Positions 57,048 to 64,000 of a stretch of 64,000 nt of DNA are shown piece after piece. Numbering within the stretch: the first letter of the stretch is position 1; each line of letters begins with the position of its first letter. The notes below the pieces were generated by a model. That model did no database searches, was not told where the DNA came from, and worked only from the letters and a program-made list of their open reading frames with translations. The position numbers and the translations under genes were made by a program. Source of the stretch: Chitinophagaceae bacterium (lineage in GTDB: Bacteria > Bacteroidota > Bacteroidia > Chitinophagales > Chitinophagaceae); the NCBI GenBank assembly GCA_020403455.1, contig JADBXP010000002.1:50705-114704 (forward strand), in the 5' to 3' direction.

Positions 57048-57215
57048 TTACAGCGGATCTTCATCCTTTTTGCCTGCTGCAAAGATTTGGTCTACTGCTC
57101 CTTCCAGCATGGGAAATTTGGATTTGACAAAACCGGCAATGGTTTGGATGGCTTTGGTTGCCTGTTCGGCGCTGAGTCCGGCTTCTTTCATGAGTCGGTC
57201 GATGAGTTCTTGCAT
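57048..57215 (-). CDS. Small protein of 55 residues, DUF2267/DUF2780-like
   Basis: A short minus-strand frame: MQELIDRLMKEAGLSAEQA at the start, then KAIQTIAGFVKSKFPMLEG and AVDQIFAAGKKDEDP. The two-helix pattern with LSAEQATKAIQTI and FPMLEGAVDQIF looks like small helical proteins found widely in Bacteroidota. It begins with ATG (57213-57215) and has no overlap with neighbours. It is the only gene-like frame in the 257-base gap between the HhH gene and clpX. Function unknown; the family comparison is from memory. Confidence 0.7.
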   Translation of the reverse strand: MQELIDRLMKEAGLSAEQATKAIQTIAGFVKSKFPMLEGAVDQIFAAGKKDEDPL

Positions 57216-57299
57216 AACACTGAATATAGTGCAGCAATATTACCGCTCACGACGGAAAGCTGAACCGAAAGTTATACCCAAATGTTAGAGTGGATATTA

Positions 57300-58550
57300 T
57301 TATGCTACCTTGAGGGCACTCAGTTTGCTCTTACTGAACATCTGTTGTGCATAGGGTAGGGTAATGTGCAAGTGGCGGGCAGCAGTGCCGGGCAGTTCGA
57401 ACATGGCATCGGTCAGAATGCTCTCGCAGATGCTGCGGAGACCGCGGGCGCCCAGTTTATATTCCAGGGCTTTGCTCACCATGAAATCGAGCACTTCATC
57501 ATCTATTTCGAGCTGTATGCCTTCCATTTCAAAAAGACGGTTGAACTGACGAATCAGGGAGTTCTTAGGTTCTGTTAGAATGTTTCTCAGTGTTTCCTGG
57601 TCGAGCGGATTCAGGTGTGTGATAACCGGTAGTCTTCCCAACAGTTCAGGAATCAATCCGAATGATTTCAGGTCCTGTGCATTTACAAATTGTAGGAGAT
57701 TCTTGCGCTGGTATTCCTGTTCGTCTTTGTTGACACTAAAACCGATGGCATTCGTATTGACCCGGCGGGCAATTACTTTATCAATACCATCGAAAGCTCC
57801 TCCGCAGATAAAGAGGATATTCTTGGTATCAACTTTAACCATTTTTTGTTCAGGATGCTTCCTTCCGCCCTGCGGAGGTACCAGCACCTCTGTTCCTTCC
57901 AACATTTTCAGCAATCCCTGTTGCACACCTTCACCACTTACATCCCGGGTGATGGAGGGGTTATCACCCTTGCGGGCAATTTTATCTAATTCGTCTACAT
58001 AGACAATTCCTTTTTCAGCTGCGGCCACATCATAGTTGCAGTTTTGCAACAAACGTGTGAGCATGCTTTCCACATCTTCACCTACATAGCCGGCTTCTGT
58101 GAAAACGGTAGCATCTACGATGGCAAAGGGTACATTCAGCAGGCGGGCAATGGTTTTTGCCAGCAATGTTTTTCCGGTACCTGTTTCACCAACCATGATG
58201 ATGTTACTCTTTTCAATTTCAACCTCATCTGTTGCTACAGCTTTTGTGTTGACCCTTTTATAGTGGTTATAAACTGCGACCGAAAGAACTTTTTTAGCTT
58301 CATCCTGACCAATGACATATTCATCCAGGAATTTCTTGATCTCAATGGGCTTTCTGATTTTCAATTTGAATTGTGAGCCCTGGGGAGTGGTAGCATCCTG
58401 CTTGCTGCTGAATTCCTGCTCAATGATTTCCCGGGCATGTTCAACACAGTTTTCACAGATATGGCCGTCCTGACCGGCGATCAGAATTTTCACTTCATCC
58501 CGGCTGCGGCCGCAGAAGGAACAATGAAGATTGGCAGGAGTTTTGGCCAT
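57300..58550 (-). CDS. clpX: ATP-dependent Clp protease ATP-binding subunit ClpX
   Basis: 416 residues. ClpX is the AAA+ unfoldase that feeds ClpP. The N-terminal zinc-binding domain has CSFCGRSRDEVK and CENCVEHA. Walker A is GETGTGKT, Walker B VYVDELDKIARK, the pore loop is GYVGEDVE, the sensor-2 region has LEYKLGARGLRSI, and the IGF loop needed to dock on ClpP is at NAIGFSVN. Length is typical. The two clpP genes and tig lie upstream on the same strand. Confidence 0.97.
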   Translation of the reverse strand: MAKTPANLHCSFCGRSRDEVKILIAGQDGHICENCVEHAREIIEQEFSSKQDATTPQGSQFKLKIRKPIEIKKFLDEYVIGQDEAKKVLSVAVYNHYKRVNTKAVATDEVEIEKSNIIMVGETGTGKTLLAKTIARLLNVPFAIVDATVFTEAGYVGEDVESMLTRLLQNCNYDVAAAEKGIVYVDELDKIARKGDNPSITRDVSGEGVQQGLLKMLEGTEVLVPPQGGRKHPEQKMVKVDTKNILFICGGAFDGIDKVIARRVNTNAIGFSVNKDEQEYQRKNLLQFVNAQDLKSFGLIPELLGRLPVITHLNPLDQETLRNILTEPKNSLIRQFNRLFEMEGIQLEIDDEVLDFMVSKALEYKLGARGLRSICESILTDAMFELPGTAARHLHITLPYAQQMFSKSKLSALKVA

Positions 58551-58662
58551 AAGGATGAAATTAGCTTATCTGTTGAATCAATCAGAATGTAAAATAACGA
58601 AAAAACCAGCCGTTCTATTGGGTAGGTAATAGCGTATTAACCGAAAAAGGCAGAAAAAAACC

Positions 58663-59292
58663 TTATATTTTAGTCAAAATCGTGTCTACAATACCATAAT
58701 TCACGGCTTCTTTAGCATTCATCCAATAATCTCTGTCAAAATCTTTCATGATCTGCTCAATGGTTTTGCCACAATTGTCTGCCAAAATGCGTGCTCCGAG
58801 CTCTTTTGTTTTGCGGATTTGATTGGCCTGAATCTCGATATCTGCGCTGGTTGCCTGATAGTAACCACCCAGACTGGGTTGGTGAATCATTACTTCTCCG
58901 TGCGGATAAATGGCTCTTTTTCCTTTGGTACCGGCACTCAGCAAAATCGAACCCATGCTGGCAGCAAGTCCCATACATATGGTGGTGACCGGACTCTTGA
59001 TTAACTGCATGGTGTCGTGAATGACCATACCACTGGTAACAACACCACCCGGACTATTGATATAAAATTTGATTTCTTCACCCGGACGATCGGCATCCAG
59101 CAACATTAATTTCGTAACTACTTCTCGGGCAGATTTATCATTCACCACACCCCAGAGATATACCATTCTTCTTTCGAAGAACAGCTTATCCAATTTCTTC
59201 ATCATCATAGCCCCCAGTTGATCGGCTTTTTCTTCTTTGTTCTCATTTTCGTCATCTTCCATCCATCTGGTATCGACATTGCTCCAATTCAT
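58663..59292 (-). CDS. clpP: ATP-dependent Clp protease proteolytic subunit, paralogue 1
   Basis: 209 residues. The catalytic Ser is Ser112 in GLAASMGSILL, the His is His137 in VMIHQPSLGG, and an Asp in IMKDFDRDYW completes the triad. The conserved INSPGGVVTSGMVIHDTM segment is present. The N-terminal 35 residues (NEDENKEEKADQ region) are unusual, acidic and lack the normal axial-loop pattern. It begins 33 bases after the second clpP. A two-ClpP arrangement raises the chance of a mixed tetradecamer. Confidence 0.95.
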   Translation of the reverse strand: MNWSNVDTRWMEDDENENKEEKADQLGAMMMKKLDKLFFERRMVYLWGVVNDKSAREVVTKLMLLDADRPGEEIKFYINSPGGVVTSGMVIHDTMQLIKSPVTTICMGLAASMGSILLSAGTKGKRAIYPHGEVMIHQPSLGGYYQATSADIEIQANQIRKTKELGARILADNCGKTIEQIMKDFDRDYWMNAKEAVNYGIVDTILTKI

Positions 59293-59325
59293 GGTACTTG
59301 ATTTAGCTTTTGCGCAAATGATTGT

Positions 59326-60015
59326 TTATTTTTTTTCCTTGCGGGGGTTGGTCAACAGCACTTCATCTATCAGTCCGTAATCTTTGGCTTCCTGTGCGGT
59401 CATCCAAAAATCACGGTCACTGTCTTTGGAAATTGTTTCTGCTGATTTTCCAGTATGGTGTGCAGTGATGTTATACAATTCCTCCTTTACTTTTTTGATT
59501 TCACGGGCTGTGATCTCAATGTCAGTTGCCTGACCGCCAATGGCACCACTTGGTTGGTGAATCATCACGCGGGCATGCTTCAGGGCCGTTCTTTTTCCGG
59601 GAACTCCGGCACAAAGCAAAACCTGACCCATACTCGCCGCCATTCCTGTGCAAATGGTGGCAACATCCGGACTAATGAATTGCATGGTATCGTAAATACC
59701 TAGTCCGGCATAAACACTGCCACCCGGACTGTTGATATACATTTGAATATCGCGGGTGCGGTCGGTACTTTCCAAAAAAAGAAGTTGGGCAGTGACAATA
59801 TTGGCAACATAGTCATTGATGCCCTCTCCCAGGAAGATGATGCGGTCCATCATCAATCGGCTGAATACATCCATACTGGCCACATTCAAAGGGCGTTCTT
59901 CGATGATATAGGGAGTTAGGTTGGTAAACCCTTGTTGCCGGAAGTTGTGCAAAGTGGCACTGCTGATGCCCCGGTGCTTCACTGCATATTTTTCAAACTC
60001 ATTTCCAGTATGCAT
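59326..60015 (-). CDS. clpP: ATP-dependent Clp protease proteolytic subunit, paralogue 2
   Basis: 229 residues. The catalytic Ser is in GMAASMGQVLL and the His in VMIHQPSGAIGG, with an Asp in ISKDSDRDFW. The segment ERPLNVASMDVFSRLMMDRIIFLGE and INSPGGSVYAGLGIYDTMQF match the housekeeping ClpP more closely than the neighbouring paralogue. The start at 60015 (MHTGNEF) was chosen because the open frame extends 28 residues further upstream without family similarity. tig is 159 bases upstream. Confidence 0.95.
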   Translation of the reverse strand: MHTGNEFEKYAVKHRGISSATLHNFRQQGFTNLTPYIIEERPLNVASMDVFSRLMMDRIIFLGEGINDYVANIVTAQLLFLESTDRTRDIQMYINSPGGSVYAGLGIYDTMQFISPDVATICTGMAASMGQVLLCAGVPGKRTALKHARVMIHQPSGAIGGQATDIEITAREIKKVKEELYNITAHHTGKSAETISKDSDRDFWMTAQEAKDYGLIDEVLLTNPRKEKK

Positions 60016-60174
60016 ATTTAAGTATTTATAATTTGAAGATAAGCGTTTTAGCCCGATAGCATTGTCAAAAACTGTGCAATACCTAATTCCCGACAACACG
60101 TCAGTTGATGGGAACCTGTACCCAATTATTTGTCAGCCGGTGGTCGAAAATCGATTGCCGGGTTAGCGGGAGAA

Positions 60175-61533
60175 TCAGTGGTGGTGGTGTTGCTTGGCTT
60201 CAAAATCCTCCTGACTAATCGTCTCCTCTACAGCGTTCACCAGGGTTTCCAGGTGCTGGAACATTTTATCTGTACTGATGCGGTGGTAGCTGTCCTCTAC
60301 AAATTTTTTATCCTGGAGCATGCGGTTGGCGTAGTCTTCTACCCACTGGGCATTTTCGCCCATCATATTGATTTGTCCACCCATGTAGTTGAACAATTGC
60401 ATTTTTGCGAAGTCCTTGATGTCTTCGGGGCTCACTTCAATTTTATTGTCCTGTATCAGTTGGTTGCTGATGAGGGTCCATTTCAATTGTTTTTCGAATG
60501 TGGGGTATTCTTTTTCCGCTTGTTCGGGAGTTTTGGGTTGTTCGCCACCCTGCTGTATCCAGCGTTTCAGGAAATTTTCCGGAAAGGAGAGGGGGGTATG
60601 GTCTACCAGGGCGTGATAAATCTGGTCGTAAATCTGATTGCGTGCTTGACTGGCAAAATGAGCAACAATGGTATCCTTTACTGCACTGCGGAAAGCTTCT
60701 TCCGTTGTGATTTCCTGGTCAGGGAATACTTTCTTGAAGAGTTCCTCGTTCAGTTCTGCAGGAATGATTTGGGTTATTTTTTTGATGGTGACACGCAGTG
60801 AAAGTTCTTTTTGGTCTTCCTGCATACCCAATTCAGACAAGACAGCTTTACAGGCAGCTTCATCAAAGGCACTTGCAAGGGTGATATCGATGGATTCCTC
60901 TTTCTTCTTTCCCATCAACTGTGATTGGGTGGCGCTATTGAAATCGCTCACCAACAGACTGGTATCTTTTTGTACTCCGTTTTCAACAGATTGGCCCGCA
61001 GCATCAATTTCAGTGAAACTCACCTGCAATACATTGTCCTGGTGTCCAATCGTATCCGGTTCGGTTCTTTCTCCGTTTCTTTTTTGCCATCTCTCCACTT
61101 CCTGCTGTATCATAGCGTCTGTTACGTTTACTACATAGCGGGTCACTTTGAGTTGTTCAGGTTTTAGTTCTATAGTGGGTTTCAAACCGATTTCAAATTC
61201 AAACTGGTAATCACCGGGCTGGTTCATGTCGAGTTGAGGATTTTGCTGGCCCATAGGAAGCGGCTGAGCGAAAATATCCAACTGTTCCTGCTGCATGTAT
61301 TTGTTCAATTCCTCTTCTACTTTCCTCAGCACCTGCTCGCCAAAAACACCCTGGCCATACATTTTCTTAACGAGTCCGGCAGGTACCATTCCTTTTCGGA
61401 ATCCGGGTATGTTGGCGCTTTTGGCATATTTTTTCAAACTTTTTTCGAAGTCATCGAGGTAGTCTGCTTTTGAGAGGGTAATGGTGAGTTTGTCGTTGAG
61501 CAAACTGATGTTTTCACGCGTAATAGTAGCCAT
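60175..61533 (-). CDS. tig: Trigger factor
   Basis: This 452-residue ribosome-bound chaperone has the N-terminal ribosome-binding domain with the IPGFRKGMVPAGLVKKMYG signature (GFRxGxxP). A PPIase-like insertion is weakly conserved, and the long helical C-terminal domain ends in a run of four His, EAKQHHHH. This natural tail is unusual and could bind metal. A strong TACCTTTG promoter element lies upstream at 61565-61572. The order tig-clpP-clpP-clpX is the usual quality-control cluster. Confidence 0.95.
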   Translation of the reverse strand: MATITRENISLLNDKLTITLSKADYLDDFEKSLKKYAKSANIPGFRKGMVPAGLVKKMYGQGVFGEQVLRKVEEELNKYMQQEQLDIFAQPLPMGQQNPQLDMNQPGDYQFEFEIGLKPTIELKPEQLKVTRYVVNVTDAMIQQEVERWQKRNGERTEPDTIGHQDNVLQVSFTEIDAAGQSVENGVQKDTSLLVSDFNSATQSQLMGKKKEESIDITLASAFDEAACKAVLSELGMQEDQKELSLRVTIKKITQIIPAELNEELFKKVFPDQEITTEEAFRSAVKDTIVAHFASQARNQIYDQIYHALVDHTPLSFPENFLKRWIQQGGEQPKTPEQAEKEYPTFEKQLKWTLISNQLIQDNKIEVSPEDIKDFAKMQLFNYMGGQINMMGENAQWVEDYANRMLQDKKFVEDSYHRISTDKMFQHLETLVNAVEETISQEDFEAKQHHHH

Positions 61534-61564
61534 GTGGTTGAAATTGTGCTTGATTTTGAGCGTG

Positions 61565-61572
61565 CAAAGGTA
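61565..61572 (-). promoter_or_regulatory. Putative promoter -7 element of tig
   Basis: The minus strand reads TACCTTTG, 31 bases before the tig ATG; it is the best TAnnTTTG match in the 247-base gap. The rest of that gap holds no recognisable gene. Confidence 0.6.
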
Positions 61573-61780
61573 TGATTATTCGGGGAAATGGCCGCTTGGA
61601 GGGACCATCTTGCTCTTTACATTAAATTTAAAATATATATTTATATCTTTTTTTTACCCTTGGCATTGGGTGTCTGGCAGCGAAAGAAGCTTGTTCTTTT
61701 CGGGAGGAAGTAATTTATGTTGAAAATCAACTATTTTAGGAGAGCTGAATATGCGACCTCAATTTTTAAAAATTATTATT

Positions 61781-63652
61781 ATGAAGGGTATAAAATTTTT
61801 GTTGGCGGTTATTTTATTGCCGTTGGCAACACTGGCACAGGGGGTAGACTCTGCATGGATTGTGAACAACTATACTAAGACTGAGGTGATGATACCTATG
61901 CGGGACGGTATTCGTTTGTTCACTACTATTTATGCTCCCAATGACCGGTCTGAACAGCACCCTATTTTATTGACGCGAACACCCTATTCATGTGCTCCTT
62001 ATGGAGAGGGTATTTTCAATGCCGGTTTTTGGCGGGGTCCGCGGAATTATTTTTTTAAGGAAAAATACATATATGTTATCCAGGATGTTCGTGGGCGCTG
62101 GATGAGTGAGGGAGTGTTTGAAGATATCCGTCCTTTCATTCCCAACAAAACAGCCGGACAAACGGATGAATCTACTGATACCTATGATGCGATAGATTGG
62201 ATGGTTAAAAATATTTCCGGCAACAATGGAAAAGTCGGTGTGTTTGGAACTTCCTATCCCGGGTTTTATGCAACCATGGCATCATTGAGCAATCACCCGG
62301 CACTTAAAGCCGTGAGTCCTCAGGCGCCGGTTACGGAATGGTTTTTAGGCGATGATTTTCACCACAACGGGGCTTTTATGCTGGCAGATGGCTTTGCATT
62401 TTATTCCGGTTTTGGAAAACCACGACCCAAACCCACCACCATTGGCCCGAAGGGTTTTGAGTTTCCTACGAAAGACTATTTCGATTTTTATTTGCGGACT
62501 GGTGCCTTGACCAATTTTACTAAGTTGATGGGGGACAGCATTCTTTTTTGGAAAGACCTCATGGCACATCCCAATTATGATGCTTTTTGGCAGGTACGCG
62601 ATGCCCGCAGAAACGTGGATAAAATCAACTCCTCGATCGCCACTTTGGTGGTTGGTGGACTCTATGATGCAGAGGATTGTTATGGTGCGTGGAATTTATA
62701 CAAGGCAATTGAAGGAAAAGCAAAAAATGACAACCGCATTGTCATGGGACCCTGGTACCACGGACAATGGGGTGCTATGGATGGTACTAAATTGGGCAAT
62801 GTTTATTGGGGGTCGAATACCAGTGACTGGTATGGGAAGAACATCGAGTTGCCTTTCTTTGATTATCATCTTCGGAATAAGGGTAGTGTAGATGCTATTA
62901 AGGAAGCCAATGTTTTTTTTACGGGAGCCAATCAGTGGAAGCAATTGTCACAATGGCCTGTGCCCGGTATGCGCATGACTAATTATTTTCTTGGTCCAAA
63001 AGGTTTACTATCACCTTCATCTACCGGGAAGGGATTTGAAGAGTATGTAAGTGATCCTGCTAAACCTGTACCATATATATCTGATGTTTATATGTTGCGC
63101 TCCACGCCAAGCAGACATTATCGCGAGTACATGGTTGAGGACCAGAAATTTGCATCCCGCAGACCGGATGTTCTAGTATATCAGACACCAGTACTCACTG
63201 AGGATCTAACTTTGGGTGGTCCGGTAGTGGCTGATCTATGGGTATCTATCTCAACAACTGATGCCGATTTTGTAGTAAAACTCATTGATGTTTATCCTGA
63301 TCAACCTTCTGCTACAGATATGAAAGTGGATTATCTGATGAGTGGCTATCAGCAATTGGTTCGTGGTGAGGTGATGCGGGGCAAGTTTCGCAACAGTTTT
63401 GAAAAGCCGGCACCTTTTGTTCCCAATCAACCAACGCAGGTAAAGTTTAGTTTGCCTGATGTAGCACATACATTCAAAAAAGGACATCGACTGATGATTC
63501 AAATCCAAAGCAGTTGGTTCCCTATTGTTGATAGGAATCCACAGAAGTTTCTGGACATTTATCAAGCAAAGGATGAAGATTTCATCAAATCCAACATTCG
63601 GGTACACCACAGGTCTAAGATTGAGTTGCCGGTGATATCAGGCCCTTTTTAA
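61781..63652 (+). CDS. Secreted CocE/NonD family serine hydrolase
   Basis: 623 residues with a signal peptide (MKGIKFLLAVILLPLATLAQ). The alpha/beta-hydrolase domain has VMIPMRDGIRLFTTIYAP, the nucleophile Ser in GVFGTSYPGFYATMAS, and QDVRGRWMSEG. The C-terminal beta-sandwich (LGGPVVADLWVSISTTDADFVVKLIDVYP) is the X-Pro dipeptidyl-peptidase C-terminal domain. Relatives include alpha-amino acid ester hydrolases, cocaine esterase and glutaryl acylases. Substrate not predictable. I chose the start at 61781 rather than 61751 because it begins directly at the signal peptide. Confidence 0.9.
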   Translation: MKGIKFLLAVILLPLATLAQGVDSAWIVNNYTKTEVMIPMRDGIRLFTTIYAPNDRSEQHPILLTRTPYSCAPYGEGIFNAGFWRGPRNYFFKEKYIYVIQDVRGRWMSEGVFEDIRPFIPNKTAGQTDESTDTYDAIDWMVKNISGNNGKVGVFGTSYPGFYATMASLSNHPALKAVSPQAPVTEWFLGDDFHHNGAFMLADGFAFYSGFGKPRPKPTTIGPKGFEFPTKDYFDFYLRTGALTNFTKLMGDSILFWKDLMAHPNYDAFWQVRDARRNVDKINSSIATLVVGGLYDAEDCYGAWNLYKAIEGKAKNDNRIVMGPWYHGQWGAMDGTKLGNVYWGSNTSDWYGKNIELPFFDYHLRNKGSVDAIKEANVFFTGANQWKQLSQWPVPGMRMTNYFLGPKGLLSPSSTGKGFEEYVSDPAKPVPYISDVYMLRSTPSRHYREYMVEDQKFASRRPDVLVYQTPVLTEDLTLGGPVVADLWVSISTTDADFVVKLIDVYPDQPSATDMKVDYLMSGYQQLVRGEVMRGKFRNSFEKPAPFVPNQPTQVKFSLPDVAHTFKKGHRLMIQIQSSWFPIVDRNPQKFLDIYQAKDEDFIKSNIRVHHRSKIELPVISGPF

Positions 63653-63655
63653 AAT

Positions 63656-64000
63656 TCTTTGGTCATTTGCACTCCTCCTCCGCGTGTCTTCCGCCCCGAC
63701 GTGTCGGGGAGACTTCGCGGCATGTGGTAGATTCGATTTTATCTGTGATTGCCTATTAAAAGAATGTTTCACATTCAAGCCGCAAAGTACACCTCCTGCG
63801 TCGGAGAGACTTTTCGGAGGAGAAAAGAGAACTAGTCTTTGGTCTTTGGCACTCCTCCTCCGCGTGTCTTCCGCCTTTGGCGGAGACTTCGCGGCATGTG
63901 CCAGGTTCTATTTTATCTGTGATTGTCTATTAAAAGAATGTTTCACATTCAAGCCGCAAAGTACACCTCCTGCGTCGGAGAGACTTTTCGGAGGAGAAAA
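63656..64000. repeat. Tandem direct repeat of about 180 bp with a conserved long hairpin
   Basis: Unit 1 is 63656-63835 and unit 2 starts at 63836 and is cut by the window edge. The two are nearly identical apart from a few substitutions and a 6-base difference at the hairpin tip. Each holds a hairpin (63680-63720 and 63860-63894) with the same base, CCGCG/CGCGG plus GTCT/AGAC, but with different self-complementary tips. A second palindromic segment (CTCC...GGAG) follows in each unit. No gene is visible here; this stretch fills the region after the CocE-type gene. Confidence 0.85.

Noticed and set aside
63656..64000. CRISPR array
   Set aside because: The repeats are about 180 bp, near-identical along their whole length and have no variable spacers.

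Overview
This 64 kb window is a chromosomal segment of a member of the Bacteroidota, most likely from the Chitinophagia/Chitinophagaceae. The assignment is an inference from several signs: the lpxC-fabZ fusion gene, a PorX-type regulator of the type IX secretion system, a DUF3098 gene beside ftsX and uppP, a RprY-like response regulator, a 5'-pheT-(coiled coil)-zapA-rny order, and many promoters with the Bacteroidota -7 element TAnnTTTG. Base composition is moderate, except for an AT-rich island at about 35.5-38.8 kb. I see no rRNA, tRNA, CRISPR array, insertion sequence or prophage.

Layout. 0-6.4 kb (+): 3' end of pheT, a small coiled-coil gene, zapA, rny, rplS with a clear terminator, tatA, gatA and a MltD-like lytic transglycosylase. 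6.4-11.8 kb (-): pabB, a very acidic protein, purA and a bifunctional RelA/SpoT. 11.9-20.7 kb (+): an ABC exporter, atpB-E-F-H-A (no gamma-subunit gene follows), and an ABC-2 transporter with an overlapping LolA-like gene. 20.8-31.6 kb: pdxA, rsmA, a 2-hydroxyacid dehydrogenase, greA, a HIT protein, ruvC, a flippase-like/DUF3108 fusion, a metallo-beta-lactamase-fold hydrolase, an MFS transporter, uppP, DUF3098 and ftsX. 31.9-35.5 kb (+): leuS and an M23 peptidase. 35.6-38.7 kb (-): an AT-rich module with a lipoprotein-like zincin between two copies of an unknown secreted protein. 38.8-47.8 kb: an SDR, ruvB, a response regulator, a GroES-like protein, recQ, a copper P-type ATPase, tsaE and alanine dehydrogenase. 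47.8-53.1 kb (-): an envelope operon (HD protein, lpxD, lpxC-fabZ, lpxA, ABC ATPase). 53.3-57.0 kb (+): porX, a small protein, a PhnP-like hydrolase and a helix-hairpin-helix protein. 57.0-61.5 kb (-): a 55-residue protein and the protein-quality-control set clpX, two clpP genes and tig. 61.8-63.7 kb (+): a secreted CocE-type hydrolase, followed by a tandem repeat that runs off the window.

Most genes are housekeeping: translation, F-type ATP synthase, lipid A and undecaprenyl-phosphate supply, cell division, stringent response, Holliday-junction processing and ClpXP proteolysis.

The least explained parts are: (i) the duplicated secreted-protein/zincin module, with the remnant of a second zincin copy and a damaged-looking start codon; (ii) the roughly 180 bp tandem repeat at the right edge, whose hairpin tip differs in sequence but stays self-complementary in both copies; (iii) an acidic disordered protein whose C-terminus resembles the SSB C-terminal tip; (iv) regulatory structures: a perfect 10-bp hairpin between atpE and atpF, a Leu-containing leader ORF before leuS, a hairpin at the 5' end of greA mRNA, and a set of promoters that place the start codon at or next to the predicted transcription start.
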